A stretch of DNA of 64,000 nucleotides from Miltoncostaea marina (GTDB lineage Bacteria; Actinomycetota; Thermoleophilia; Miltoncostaeales; Miltoncostaeaceae), in contig NZ_CP064655.1 of assembly GCF_018141525.1 (NCBI RefSeq), positions 372,001 through 436,000 on the forward strand, read 5' to 3'. Within the stretch, counting starts at the first letter, position 1, and the number at the start of each line of letters is the position of its first letter. The notes beneath the pieces are model-generated. The model saw nothing but the letters and a program-made list of their open reading frames with translations, did not search any database and was not told where the DNA came from. Below are positions 8,506 through 17,052 of the stretch, piece after piece. Position numbers and translations under genes: made by a program.

Positions 8506-9732
8506 ATGCCCGCCCCACCAGACCCCACGACGGCACCCGCGGCGCGCGGCGCGGTGGCGCGGTCCGCCGCCGCGGGCGCCCGCGTGCTGGTGCTGTGGAC
8601 CGGCTTCCGGGCGGGGGCGCAGACCTGCGCGGCGCTGGCCCGCGCGGGCTTCGACGTGCTCCCCGCGCACCCGGCGGGCGACCCCGGCGGCGCGTCGCGC
8701 CGGGCGCGCCGGCCAGAGCGCTACCCGGCTCCGTCCGCGGGCGCCGGCGCCGTCCTGGCGTGGCTCGCCGACCGCTGCGCCCGGGGCGACGTCGACGCGG
8801 TGCTGCCGCTCGACGAGGACCTGGTGCGGTTGCTGGCCGAGCGGCCGCCCCCGCTCGGCGGCGCGCGCCTGGTCGGACCCGACGCGGCGCAGTACGCGGC
8901 GCTCTGCGACAAGCACCGGCTGGTCGCCACGGCCGCGGCGGCGGGCGTGGACCACCCGGCCACGATCACGGTCACCGCGTCGGGGCCCGACGGGCCGTGG
9001 CCGGCGCTGCCGTCGATGGTGAAGCCCGTCGTCTCGCGATCCGACATGTCGCTCGCCGCGATCACCGTCGCGCGCGACGAGCGGGAGCGCTCGCGGCAGG
9101 TGGGCCGCCTGCTCGACGCCGGCCTCGACGCCCTGGTGCAGGAGCGGGTCGAGGGCCGGCGATGGGTGGTCCACTGCGTCCGCGGGGCGGACGGGCTGCT
9201 GGCCGTGCCCTCGCGCATCGAGCTCGACTGGCCGCGCGGCACGGGGGTCGCCTGCGTGCAGCGCAGCCACCCCCGCCCGCCGCCGGGCCTGGTCGAGGGC
9301 GTCGCGCGCCTGCTGCGGCACGCCGGGTACCGCGGGCCGGCCACGGTGAGCTCGCTCCGCAGCGGCGGGCGCCTGCTGGTGCACGACGTCAACCTGCGCG
9401 TCGGCGCGTCGGTGGGCCTGATGATCCGCAGCGGGCTCGACATCCCGCGCCTCGCGGTCGAGGAGGCGCTCGGCGTCCCGCTCGCCGCGCCGCGCTGGCG
9501 GCCGACGCGCTACGTCTGGCTCGACGGCGAGCTCGGCGCGCTCGCCGCCGCGCTGCGCGGCGGCGGCGCCGGGGCCGCGGCCCGTGTGGCCGCCCGGATC
9601 GCGGCGGCGGCCCTGCGACCCGCCGCGATGACCGACCCCTCGCCGCTCGACCCGTGGTGGCTGCGCGAGCGGGCCGCGTCCCTGCCGCGGCGCCTCAGCC
9701 GGCTCCGGCGCGGCGGTCGAGCAGGGGGATGA
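8506..9732 (+). CDS. ATP-grasp domain protein of unknown substrate
   Basis: 408 residues starting at ATG 8506, preceded by a CCGGAG ribosome site. The first 110 residues look like a pre-ATP-grasp Rossmann half (VLVLWTGFRAGAQTCAALARAGFDVLPA and DVDAVLPLDEDLVRLL). The ATP-grasp core follows: CDKHRLVATAAAAGVDHPAT, SMVKPVVSRSD with the adenine-site Lys, DALVQERVEG, and the metal-binding end LLVHDVNLRVGASVGL where Asp/Asn replace the usual Glu-x-Asn. Family members ligate a carboxylate to an amine or activate it as acyl phosphate. No neighbour identifies the substrate. The 3' end overlaps the convergent hydrogenase small-subunit gene by 38 bp. Confidence 0.7.
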   Translation: MPAPPDPTTAPAARGAVARSAAAGARVLVLWTGFRAGAQTCAALARAGFDVLPAHPAGDPGGASRRARRPERYPAPSAGAGAVLAWLADRCARGDVDAVLPLDEDLVRLLAERPPPLGGARLVGPDAAQYAALCDKHRLVATAAAAGVDHPATITVTASGPDGPWPALPSMVKPVVSRSDMSLAAITVARDERERSRQVGRLLDAGLDALVQERVEGRRWVVHCVRGADGLLAVPSRIELDWPRGTGVACVQRSHPRPPPGLVEGVARLLRHAGYRGPATVSSLRSGGRLLVHDVNLRVGASVGLMIRSGLDIPRLAVEEALGVPLAAPRWRPTRYVWLDGELGALAAALRGGGAGAAARVAARIAAAALRPAAMTDPSPLDPWWLRERAASLPRRLSRLRRGGRAGG

Positions 9733-10159
9733 GCCCTGCGGCGATCGCGTCGGGCGACGGCGGGCAGCCGGCGATGCGCACGTCGACCGGCAGCACGTCC
9801 TCCAGCCGGCCGGCCGCCTCGGGCGAGCGGCGGAAGGGGCCGCAGCCCAGCGCGCAGTCGCCGAGCGCGGCCACCAGGCGCGGCTCGGACATCGCCTCGT
9901 AGGCCCGCTCCAGCGCGACGCGCATCCCGCCGGTCACCGGGCCGGTGACGAGCAGCACGTCGGCGTGGCGCGGGGAGGCCGTGATCGAGATGCCGAAGCG
10001 GCTCAGGTCGTAGGCCGGCCCGGACGCGGCGCCGAGCTCGTGCTCGCAGCCGTTGCACGAGCCGGCGTCGACGTGCCGCAGCTGGAGGGCCCCGCGGGGC
10101 CCGCGCGGCAACGCCGCGTCGCGGCGCGCCCGCCGCAGGTCGCGGAGCAGGAGGAACAC
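9695..10159 (-). CDS. hyfI: [NiFe]-hydrogenase-4-like small subunit (NuoB/HyfI)
   Basis: 154 residues from GTG 10159, two bases after the hyfG stop, so probably translated by coupling. This is the electron-transfer subunit of group 4 hydrogenases and the counterpart of complex I NuoB. Ligands for the proximal [4Fe-4S] cluster are visible: Cys35 and Cys38 in GSCNGCEHE, Cys102 (with Cys106 close by) in GDCALGCGPF, and Cys132 in GCPPSP. It is shorter at the N-terminus than most NuoB proteins. Last gene of the six-gene complex. It corresponds to Rv0082 of the mycobacterial Rv0081-Rv0087 locus, where the small-subunit gene is instead near the front. Confidence 0.88.
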   Translation of the reverse strand: MFLLLRDLRRARRDAALPRGPRGALQLRHVDAGSCNGCEHELGAASGPAYDLSRFGISITASPRHADVLLVTGPVTGGMRVALERAYEAMSEPRLVAALGDCALGCGPFRRSPEAAGRLEDVLPVDVRIAGCPPSPDAIAAGLIPLLDRRAGAG

Positions 10160-10161
10160 GG

Positions 10162-11604
10162 CTACCGGTCCACGCAGGCGTAGCAGAGCTCGAAGCTCTT
10201 GTTGACCAGGGGGAAGTCGGGGAGGATCGCGCCCCGGCAGGCGCGGGCGACGGCCGGCCAGTTGGCGAACGAGGCGGTGCGCAGGTGCACGCGCCGCACG
10301 GCGCCGCCGTCCAGCTCGACGGCGCAGACCGTCTCGCCGCGCGGGCTCTCGGCGCGCCCGACGCCGTGGGCCGACGGCGGGGCGGAGGGCAGCGCGTGGC
10401 CCGGCGCCACCGGCCCGTCGAGCAGCTCGTCGAGCATCGCCAGCGTGTCCGTCAGCTCGAGCGCCCGCGCCTCCATGCGCGCCGCCACGTCGCCCTCCGC
10501 GCCGGGCGGCACGGCGGGCCGCAGGCCCGCGTAGCGCAGACGCGGGCTGCGCTCGCGCGCGTCGGTGGCGACCCCGGTCGCCCGGGCCGCCGGGCCGACC
10601 GTCCCGAGCCGGCGGGCCTCGTCGGCGGGCAGCGCGCCGGCGCCCCGGGCGCGGTCGCGCAGCGAGGCGTCGAACAGCAGGGAGCGCCACGCGGCGGCGA
10701 CGTCGGGCGCCAGCTCGCGCAGCGCGCCGCGGGCGCGGCCGGCCGCGGCCCGGTCCGCGGCGACGGCGCCCGCCCCGGCGGCGACGGCCCCGAACATGAA
10801 GCGGTGCCCCGCCAGGTCGGCGATGGCCCGCTGGGCCCGCTCCTTGAGCGCCGCGAAGGCCATCGCGCCGGGGGCGAGGCCGACGCCCGCGCAGATCGCG
10901 CCGATGTCGTGCAGGTGGTTGTAGAGGCGCTCCAGCTCCGCGAGCAGCGTCCGCGAGCGGCGCAGGTCGTCGTCCGGCCAGAGGCCCCGCGCCGCCTCGA
11001 CGGCGTGGGCGATGGCGATGCCGGTGGCCACCGAGCACGCGGCGCACGCCCGCCCGACGGTGGCGAGGGCCTCCTCGGCGGACCCGCCCTCGGCCACGCG
11101 CTCCAGGCCGCGGTGCTTGTGGAAGAGCTGGATGTCGAGGTGCACGATGCGCTCGCCGACCGTGTGGAAGCGGAAGTGCCCCGACTCGATGACGCCCGCG
11201 TGCACCGGGCCGACTGCCACCTGGTGCACGTCGTCGCCCAGCACCGGGGTCGCCCAGGCGGCCAGGTCGCCCGGGTGGTGGACGAGCGGCCGGTGCGGCT
11301 CGTGACCGGCGAAGCGCAGGCCGAACAGGTCGCGGGCCTCGCGCTCGTCCCAGGCGAGGTGCGGCGCGAGGTCGATGATCGTCGGCACCTCGCCCCGCGG
11401 CGCCGGGCAGCGCAGGACGAGGTCCCCGGCCGGCGTCGCGCAGACGTAGCGGGCCTCGAGCCCGTCGCCGGCGGCCGCCGCGAACAGCGCCTGCACCGCG
11501 CCCCCGGACGCGAGCACGGCCGCGACCTCGTCGCGCAGCAGGTCGGGCCCGACCACGGCCTGCCCGGCGCGCGCCGCCCCGGCGGCGCGCGCCACCTCAG
11601 GCAC
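10162..11604 (-). CDS. hyfG: [NiFe]-hydrogenase-4-like large subunit with NuoC-like N-terminus
   Basis: 480 residues. The first 120 are a complex I 30 kDa (NuoC)-like domain with PHLAWDEREARDLFGLRF. The rest is the catalytic large subunit (NuoD/HycE fold). Both nickel-ligand motifs of hydrogenases are retained: Cys187-x-x-Cys190 in GRACAACS and Cys474-x-x-Cys477 in ELCYACVDR. True complex I NuoD lacks these cysteines, so a [NiFe] site is likely. The protein stops three residues after the last cysteine, leaving no C-terminal extension for the usual maturation protease. It overlaps hyfF by eight bases and resembles HycE and Rv0087. Confidence 0.9.
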   Translation of the reverse strand: MPEVARAAGAARAGQAVVGPDLLRDEVAAVLASGGAVQALFAAAAGDGLEARYVCATPAGDLVLRCPAPRGEVPTIIDLAPHLAWDEREARDLFGLRFAGHEPHRPLVHHPGDLAAWATPVLGDDVHQVAVGPVHAGVIESGHFRFHTVGERIVHLDIQLFHKHRGLERVAEGGSAEEALATVGRACAACSVATGIAIAHAVEAARGLWPDDDLRRSRTLLAELERLYNHLHDIGAICAGVGLAPGAMAFAALKERAQRAIADLAGHRFMFGAVAAGAGAVAADRAAAGRARGALRELAPDVAAAWRSLLFDASLRDRARGAGALPADEARRLGTVGPAARATGVATDARERSPRLRYAGLRPAVPPGAEGDVAARMEARALELTDTLAMLDELLDGPVAPGHALPSAPPSAHGVGRAESPRGETVCAVELDGGAVRRVHLRTASFANWPAVARACRGAILPDFPLVNKSFELCYACVDR

Positions 11605-13075
11605 CCCCGCCCATCGCCTCGGCCAGCGCGGAACCCGGCAGCGTGTGCGCGACGGCCGCCAGCGCGAGGAGCGCCGCGACGGCCAGCGCCGTGAGCCCGG
11701 CGATCGCCCGCGTGGCGCGCGGGCCGGACGGGCGGCGGCCGGTGGGTCGCCCGCCGAGGCCCTCCAGCAGCGCGTGCGCCATCCCCAGGAAGCCCAGCGC
11801 CAGCAGTACGGCCGCGACCGCCGACGCCCAGGCCAGCCCGGCGGCGAACCCGCCGGCCAGCACGAGCACCTCGCTCACGAACAGCGGCGACGGCGGCATG
11901 CCGGCGAGGGCGGCGAGGCTGACGCCGGCCGCGCCCGCGACGCGGCCGTCGAGCTCGGCGAGCCCGCGCGCGGGCCGCCGCCCGGCGGCCGGCTGGTAGC
12001 GCAGCAGCGGCACCGCGACGGCGAAGCCGAGCGACTTGGCCACGCCGTGGCCGGCGACGTGCAGCAGCGCGCCGGCGGTCGCGAGCGGGTGGCCGATGCC
12101 GATCGCCAGGGCGATGACCCCCATGTGCTCCAGGCTCGAGTAGGCGAGCAGCCGCTTCCAGGGCAGCGGCCGCCACAGGAACGGCACTGCGACGGCGAGC
12201 GAGACCAGCCCGAGGCCCACGAAGAGCGCCTGGGCCGGGCGCGGCCCCAGCGCGGGCTCGAGCGCGATCGACAGCCGCCAGGCCACGAGGGCGACGGTCG
12301 GCAGCAGGGCGGCCGACAGCAGCGCGCTGACCGGCGGCGGCGCCTCGCCGTGGGCGTCCGGCAGCCAGTTGTGGACCGGCGCCCAGCCGGCCTTGGCGGC
12401 GAGGCCGGCGACGATCAGGACGAAGGCGGCCAGCGCCGCGTCGCCGTCGAGCCGCGGCGCCGCGCCCTCGAGCTCGGCCCAGCCGAGCGACGACAGCGCC
12501 GCGCCCTCGCCGGCGGCCGCCGACAGCACGACGATGCCGAACAGCGCCACCGCGAGGCCCAGGGTGGTGAGCACGAGGTACTTCCAGCCGGCCTCGATCG
12601 CGCGCCGCGTGCCGCTCACCGCCACCAGCAGGGCGGACGCGGCGGTCGTCGCCTCGATCAGCACCCAGGCCACGGCGAGGTCGTCCACGATCGGCACCGC
12701 CACGAGCGCCGCCCAGAACAGGTGGAGGGCGCCCCAGTAGAGGCGGCGCACCCGCAGCGCGCCGCCGCGCGAGCTGCGCGCCCCGCGCAGCCAGCCGGGC
12801 GAGGTGGCCGCCGCGACGGCGCCCACCGCGGCGATGGTGGCCAGGAACACGCCGCCCGGCGCGTCGATGCGCCACCACCCGCCCGTCGCCGGGTCCTCGC
12901 CGGCGCGGGCGAGCGCGAGCGCGCCCAGGGCCGCGGCCGGCAGGGCGGCGGCCAGGCCGCCCCAGTGGCCGACGCGGTCGGCCGCGCGGGCCGACCGGCA
13001 CAGGAGCACGGCGACGGCGACGAGCGCCGGCGCGAGCGGCGCGGCGACGACGAGCACGGCGACGGCGTCAGTCAC
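11597..13075 (-). CDS. hyfF: hydrogenase-4 proton-pumping-type membrane subunit HyfF
   Basis: 492 residues with about 13-14 hydrophobic helices, of the NuoN/NuoM antiporter-like family (proton-conducting transporter). Diagnostic segments are PRLDGDAALAAFVLIVAGLA, KAGWAPVHNWLPDAHGEAPPP (the conserved Lys and the loop HNWLPDAH) and LLAYSSLEHMGVIALAIGIG. It matches HyfF or HycQ (Rv0086). Overlaps hyfE by eight bases upstream and hyfG by eight bases downstream, fitting one polycistronic message. Predicted role is ion translocation driven by the catalytic arm, or anchoring. Confidence 0.88.
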   Translation of the reverse strand: MTDAVAVLVVAAPLAPALVAVAVLLCRSARAADRVGHWGGLAAALPAAALGALALARAGEDPATGGWWRIDAPGGVFLATIAAVGAVAAATSPGWLRGARSSRGGALRVRRLYWGALHLFWAALVAVPIVDDLAVAWVLIEATTAASALLVAVSGTRRAIEAGWKYLVLTTLGLAVALFGIVVLSAAAGEGAALSSLGWAELEGAAPRLDGDAALAAFVLIVAGLAAKAGWAPVHNWLPDAHGEAPPPVSALLSAALLPTVALVAWRLSIALEPALGPRPAQALFVGLGLVSLAVAVPFLWRPLPWKRLLAYSSLEHMGVIALAIGIGHPLATAGALLHVAGHGVAKSLGFAVAVPLLRYQPAAGRRPARGLAELDGRVAGAAGVSLAALAGMPPSPLFVSEVLVLAGGFAAGLAWASAVAAVLLALGFLGMAHALLEGLGGRPTGRRPSGPRATRAIAGLTALAVAALLALAAVAHTLPGSALAEAMGGGA

Positions 13076-13682
13076 GCACGCCCCGCAGGGCCGAGGAGTC
13101 GCTCGTGCCGAACGCGGCCACGATGCGCCGCTGCATGATCGCCGCCACCGCGACGAGCGCCACGAGGTCGAAGGCGATGCCCGCCTCCACGACGAGCGGC
13201 AGCACGCCGCCCGCCGTCACCGCGGCCACGGCGACGCCGTTCTCGGCCACCAGCACGGCGAGCACCGCGAACAGGGTCGCGCGCCGCAGCAGCACCAGGG
13301 CCAGCCCGGTGGCGACGAGCGCCGCCGCCGTGCGCTCGGCGGCGCGGTCGTCGAGGCCGAACTCCGGCACCAGCGCGACGACGACGAGCACGAGGGCCAG
13401 CGCCGCCCCGAGGCGGGCGAGCATGGCGGGCTCGTCGTCGTGCGGGCGCGGCTCGCGCACCCGGTGCACGGCGGCGAGGGTGATCCCGGAGACCGCGACG
13501 CCCTTCAGCAGCAGCATGGCGGCCGCGGCCGTCCCGTGCGCCGAGCCCGGCGCCGCCGCGAGCGCGCCCGCGCCCACCAGCAGGGTCTGCGCGGCCACGA
13601 GCGCGGCCGCGGGCAGGGGCCGCCGCGCGGCCACGGCGGCGAGGCCGGCGAGCGTCACCAGCGCGAGCAGCCAGGCGCTCAT
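13068..13682 (-). CDS. hyfE: hydrogenase-4 membrane subunit HyfE
   Basis: 204 residues, six to seven transmembrane helices, from ATG 13682 that overlaps the hyfC stop as ATGA. The family hallmark is the NuoK-like second half (FAVLAVLVAENGVAVAAV), where a conserved Glu sits in the membrane, followed by LPLVVEAGIAFDLVALVAVAAIMQRRI. HyfE (HycP, Rv0085) is the small NuoK-like membrane subunit of group 4 hydrogenases. It lies between hyfC and hyfF, the usual order. Confidence 0.85.
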   Translation of the reverse strand: MSAWLLALVTLAGLAAVAARRPLPAAALVAAQTLLVGAGALAAAPGSAHGTAAAAMLLLKGVAVSGITLAAVHRVREPRPHDDEPAMLARLGAALALVLVVVALVPEFGLDDRAAERTAAALVATGLALVLLRRATLFAVLAVLVAENGVAVAAVTAGGVLPLVVEAGIAFDLVALVAVAAIMQRRIVAAFGTSDSSALRGVRD

Positions 13683-14602
13683 CCGGCGCCCCAGGCGGCG
13701 CTCACCACGCCCGCGAGGGCCACCGCGACGCCGGCGAGCAGCGTCGGCGGCACGCGCAGGAGCCGCATCTTGGCCTGCCAGCTCTCCACGAGGGCCAGGC
13801 CGCCGACCAGCGCGAGGACGCCCAGCGCGAGCGCCGCCAGGCCGCCCGCGGCGTCGCCCGGGTGCGGCAGCGCCAGCGACGCCGCCACGACCAGCACCAC
13901 CCAGTGGCGGGCGGCCGCCGTCCACTGCAGCAGCGCCAGGTCGCGCCCGGCGTACTCGAGGAGCGGGCCCTCGTGGACCATCGTCAGCTCGAGGTGCGTG
14001 TCGGGGTTGTCGATCGGTTGGCGCCCGGTCTCCAGCAGCACCACGAGGCCCATGGCGAGCGCGGCGCACCAGCGGGCGGGGTCCTCCCACGGACCGGTGC
14101 CCGCGCCGGCCTCCCACATGGCGCGCAGGTCGGTCGAGCCCGCCGGGATCGCGGCCAGCAGCACCACCAGCACGAGCAGGGCCTCGCCGACGACCGCGAA
14201 CGCCAGCTCGCGCGAGGCGCCCATCAGCCCGAAGCCGCCCCCGGTGTCCCAGGCCGACAGCGCCACGGCGATCCGGGCGAGCGCCAGCAGGCCCACGAGC
14301 AGCAGCGCGTCGTGCCCCGCCGGCCAGGCCGTCCCCCAGGCGCCGACCGGCACGACCAGGACGCACACCGCCAGGGCCGCCGCGGCGGCCACGGGGGCCC
14401 AGCGGTAGGCGGCGCCGGACCCCTCAGGGTCGACGGTGCCCCGCCGCCACAGGCGCCGCAGCTCGCGGTACGGCTGCAGCACGCCGGGGCCGCGGCGGCC
14501 CTGCAGGCGCGCCTTGAGGGCCTGCACGCCGCCCGGCAGCAGCGGCGCCAGCGCGAGGCCGGCCATCTGCGCGGCCGTCGCCGCGGCGTCGGCGGCCCTC
14601 AT
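13679..14602 (-). CDS. hyfC: hydrogenase-4 membrane anchor, NuoH-like HyfC
   Basis: 307 residues, about eight transmembrane helices, from ATG 14602 (ATGA overlap with hyfB stop). It belongs to the complex I subunit 1 (NuoH/HycD) family: LKARLQGRRGPGVLQPYRELRRL on the cytosolic side and LLETGRQPIDNPDTHLELTM, the conserved acidic loop that contacts the peripheral arm. It should anchor the hyfG-hyfI catalytic dimer to the membrane and link it to ion pumping. Corresponds to HycD/Rv0084. Confidence 0.9.
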   Translation of the reverse strand: MRAADAAATAAQMAGLALAPLLPGGVQALKARLQGRRGPGVLQPYRELRRLWRRGTVDPEGSGAAYRWAPVAAAAALAVCVLVVPVGAWGTAWPAGHDALLLVGLLALARIAVALSAWDTGGGFGLMGASRELAFAVVGEALLVLVVLLAAIPAGSTDLRAMWEAGAGTGPWEDPARWCAALAMGLVVLLETGRQPIDNPDTHLELTMVHEGPLLEYAGRDLALLQWTAAARHWVVLVVAASLALPHPGDAAGGLAALALGVLALVGGLALVESWQAKMRLLRVPPTLLAGVAVALAGVVSAAWGAG

Positions 14603-16533
14603 CCGAGCGCACCGGCACGGGCGAGGGCCAGCAGCAGCACGACCACGCCGACGAGCGCGGCGATGTACTGGCGGATGCTGCCGGACTGCAGGCGGCGCGC
14701 GGCCCCGGCGCCGGCGAGCGCGGCGCGCGCGGTGGGCCCGTAGAGCAGCGAGTCGAACAGGTGCGGCACGCCGCCGCGGTGGCGGATCTCGCGCACGATC
14801 CCCGCCCGGGCCACGACCTCCACGCCGCGCCGCGGGCGCAGCATGCCGCCGAAGGCGAGCCGCAGCGGCTTCGTGAAGGCGGCCGACGTCCACGCCAGCT
14901 CGCGGCCCGCGTCCTGGCCGCAGTTCCAGACCGGCGCGGCGGCGCGCGGGCGCCGCCCCCGGGCGACGGCCAGCAGCGCGGCCGCGCCGCCCAGCGCCAG
15001 CGCGGCGCCGAGCGTCGGCAGCGAGGCGCCCGGCACGCCGACGCCCGCGGCGACCTCCGCCCCGTCGCCGCCCGGGGCCAGCCGCTCGAGCGCGGGCATC
15101 AGCGGCCCGGGGGCCACGCCCAGCGCGACGCAGCCGGCCGCGAGCGCGGCGGGCGCCCAGCGCATCGGCCCGGGCACCTCCGTCGCGGCGGCGGCGCCCG
15201 GGCCGCGCGGGCGCCCGAGCAGCGCGAGCCCGGCGAGCGCGACGAAGCACACGACGGCGAGCCCCGTGGTGGCGGCGAGCGCGGCCGCGCCCAGCGCGCC
15301 CGCCAGCGCGGTGCCGACGGCGTCCGCGCGCGCCAGCTCGATCAGCGCGCCGAGCGTCGCCCACTCCGAGGCGAAGCCGGCGAGCACCGGCACGCCGGCC
15401 AGCGCGAGCGCCCCGACGAGGGTGGCGCCGCCGGTGGCCGGCATGCGACCGAGCAGGCCGCCCATGGCGTCGATGCGCAGGCCGCCCGTGGCGCGCTCGA
15501 CCGACCCCGCGGTCAGGAACAGCAGCGCCTTGGCGAGGGCGTGGGCGAGGGCGTGCAGCAGCCCGGCCGCGAGCGCGGTCGCGGCCCAGCGGGCCTCGCC
15601 GCGCGCCTCGAGCAGCGCGGCGGCGCCGAGGGCGGCGGTCACGATGCCGGCGTTCTCGATCGTCGAGAAGGCGAGCAGGCGCTTGAGGTCGGCCTGGAAG
15701 ACCGCGTAGAGGATCCCGGTCAGCGCCGAGAGCGCGCCGAGCGCCAGCACCGTGAACCCGACCCACGCGGGCGGGCCGCCCGGCCACCCGGTCAGCAGGC
15801 GGGCGAGGCCGTAGAGCGCCACGCTGACCATGGCCCCCGACATCACCGCCGAGACGTTGCTCGGGGCGAGCGGATGGGCGCGCGGCAGCCAGGCGTGCAG
15901 CGGCACCAGGCCCGCCTTGGTCCCGAAGCCGACGATGCCCGCCACGGCCACCAGCGCCTGCGCGCCCCCGCCCGCCGCGGCGAGGCCGGCCGGGTCGCCG
16001 AGCGCCCCGTGGTGGGCCAGCGCGAGCAGCGCCACCCAGACGCCGGCGCCGCCGATGCGCGTGACCGCGAGGTACTCGAAGACCGCCCGCCGGGCGGGCG
16101 CGTCGCCGCGGGCGACCAGGATCGCCGCCGCGGGCACGAGCGTCATCACCTCCCAGAGGGCCAGGAAGGTGACGGCGTCGCGCGCCGTCACCACCCCGGC
16201 CAGGGCCAGGCCGAACAGGCCCGTGAGCGCGGCGAGCGTCCGCGGCCGCCGCGCGCCGGCCAGGTAGGGGATCGCATAGAGGGCGGCGGGGACCGCGACG
16301 AGCGCCACGAGCAGCAGGAACAGCCCCGACAGGGGGTCGACCCCGAGCGACGGCTCGAGGTCGCTGGTGAAGCCGGCGCCCACCGTGCGCCCGTCGAGCA
16401 GGCAGACGGCGCCGACGGCCCCGACGAGGGCCGTCCCGGCGGCCTGGAGGAGGAGTGCGACGGCGATCCCGGCCCGTCGCACCCCCGTGAGCGCCACGCC
16501 GCAGGCAATAGAGCCGGCGCCGGCGACCAGCAT
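14599..16533 (-). CDS. hyfB: hydrogenase-4 membrane subunit HyfB (NuoL-like)
   Basis: 644 residues, first gene of the complex, ATG 16533. A NuoL/MrpA-like antiporter fold with about 15 helices: SLGVDPLSGLFLLLVALVAV, FLALWEVMTLVPAAAILVAR (the conserved TM5 Glu), GFGTKAGLVPLHAWLPRAHP (the conserved Lys and Pro loop) and LLAFSTIENAGIVTAALG. The C-terminal amphipathic part (VWNCGQDAGRELAWTSAAFTKPLR) is typical of HyfB/HycC. A 20-codon reading frame starting MEEQERRPELAV ends at 16548, 14 bases before this start, and might be a leader peptide. It is divergent from the ArsR regulator across an AT-rich spacer. Confidence 0.9.
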   Translation of the reverse strand: MLVAGAGSIACGVALTGVRRAGIAVALLLQAAGTALVGAVGAVCLLDGRTVGAGFTSDLEPSLGVDPLSGLFLLLVALVAVPAALYAIPYLAGARRPRTLAALTGLFGLALAGVVTARDAVTFLALWEVMTLVPAAAILVARGDAPARRAVFEYLAVTRIGGAGVWVALLALAHHGALGDPAGLAAAGGGAQALVAVAGIVGFGTKAGLVPLHAWLPRAHPLAPSNVSAVMSGAMVSVALYGLARLLTGWPGGPPAWVGFTVLALGALSALTGILYAVFQADLKRLLAFSTIENAGIVTAALGAAALLEARGEARWAATALAAGLLHALAHALAKALLFLTAGSVERATGGLRIDAMGGLLGRMPATGGATLVGALALAGVPVLAGFASEWATLGALIELARADAVGTALAGALGAAALAATTGLAVVCFVALAGLALLGRPRGPGAAAATEVPGPMRWAPAALAAGCVALGVAPGPLMPALERLAPGGDGAEVAAGVGVPGASLPTLGAALALGGAAALLAVARGRRPRAAAPVWNCGQDAGRELAWTSAAFTKPLRLAFGGMLRPRRGVEVVARAGIVREIRHRGGVPHLFDSLLYGPTARAALAGAGAARRLQSGSIRQYIAALVGVVVLLLALARAGALG

Positions 16534-16607
16534 CGCGGTCAGTGGGCTCAGAGCGCCGGCGCCTCGCCGGAGGGAACGGCCAGCTCGGGCCGACGCTCTT
16601 GTTCCTC

Positions 16608-16663
16608 CATATATTCAAAGATTCCATAGTTCGATACCAATGACAAGGCGAAACGGCTACGAT
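16608..16663. promoter_or_regulatory. AT-rich divergent promoter/operator region of hyf and arsR
   Basis: This is the most AT-rich stretch of the window. It contains ATATTCAAAG and ATAGTTCGAT as loosely similar direct elements, and TACGAT (16658-16663) as a candidate -10 for the ArsR gene. On the minus strand TTGGTA, 17 bases, then TGAATATAT is a candidate hyfB promoter. ArsR-family proteins bind AT-rich imperfect dyads, so this is the expected operator. The exact site cannot be fixed by eye. Confidence 0.5.
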
Positions 16664-16689
16664 CGATCGCGGACAGCGAAGGAGGCGAG

Positions 16690-17052
16690 ATGCCGAGCGG
16701 CGGTGCCCCCGGGTCCCGGGCGGGCCACGAGCCGATCCACGTGGTGAAGGCGGACCTCTTCCGGGTGCTCGGGCACCCGGCGCGGGTGCGGATCCTCGAG
16801 CTGCTGCGCGACGGGGAGATGGGCGTCGGGGCCCTCACGTCCGCGCTCGGCCTCGACCCCAGCGGCACCTCGCAGCACCTCGGCGTCATGCGCCGGGCGG
16901 GCATCCTCGAGAGCCGCCGCGAGGGGACGAGCGTCTTCTACCGCGCCCGCGACGAGCGCGTCTTCGAGCTGCTCGACGTGGCCCGCGCCCTCCTCACCTC
17001 GTCGCTTGAGGCGACGCGGGCGCTGCTGCAGGAGATCGGCGAGGCCACGTAG
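16690..17052 (+). CDS. ArsR-family repressor divergent from the hydrogenase operon
   Basis: 120 residues with a good ribosome site (GAAGGAGG) before ATG 16690. Winged helix-turn-helix of the ArsR/SmtB type: VLGHPARVRILELLRDGEM, then LDPSGTSQHLGVMRRAGILE as recognition helix and GTSVFYRARDERVFELLDV as wing and dimer helix. No metal-binding Cys cluster is present, so it is not an arsenic or zinc sensor of the classical sort. From memory it is closely similar to Rv0081 of Mycobacterium tuberculosis, the hypoxia-linked ArsR regulator that heads the Rv0081-Rv0087 hydrogenase-like locus. Divergent placement here suggests it controls hyfB-I. Confidence 0.9.
   Translation: MPSGGAPGSRAGHEPIHVVKADLFRVLGHPARVRILELLRDGEMGVGALTSALGLDPSGTSQHLGVMRRAGILESRREGTSVFYRARDERVFELLDVARALLTSSLEATRALLQEIGEAT

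Noticed and set aside
8506-9732. Second graspetide or RimK-type ligase
   Set aside because: The ATP-grasp core is of the carbamoyl-phosphate-synthase-like type with a Rossmann front half; it lacks the MvdC/D motifs and no precursor-like peptide lies next to it.
9695-16533. Respiratory complex I (nuo) operon
   Set aside because: Only NuoB/C-D/H/K/L/N-like genes are present, the large subunit keeps both nickel Cys pairs, and NuoE/F/G/I/J are missing; this is a group 4 hydrogenase-type set.
16548-16610. 20-codon upstream frame (MEEQERRPELAV...) as a regulatory leader peptide of hyfB
   Set aside because: No attenuator structure or codon bias is visible; mentioned only as a possibility.
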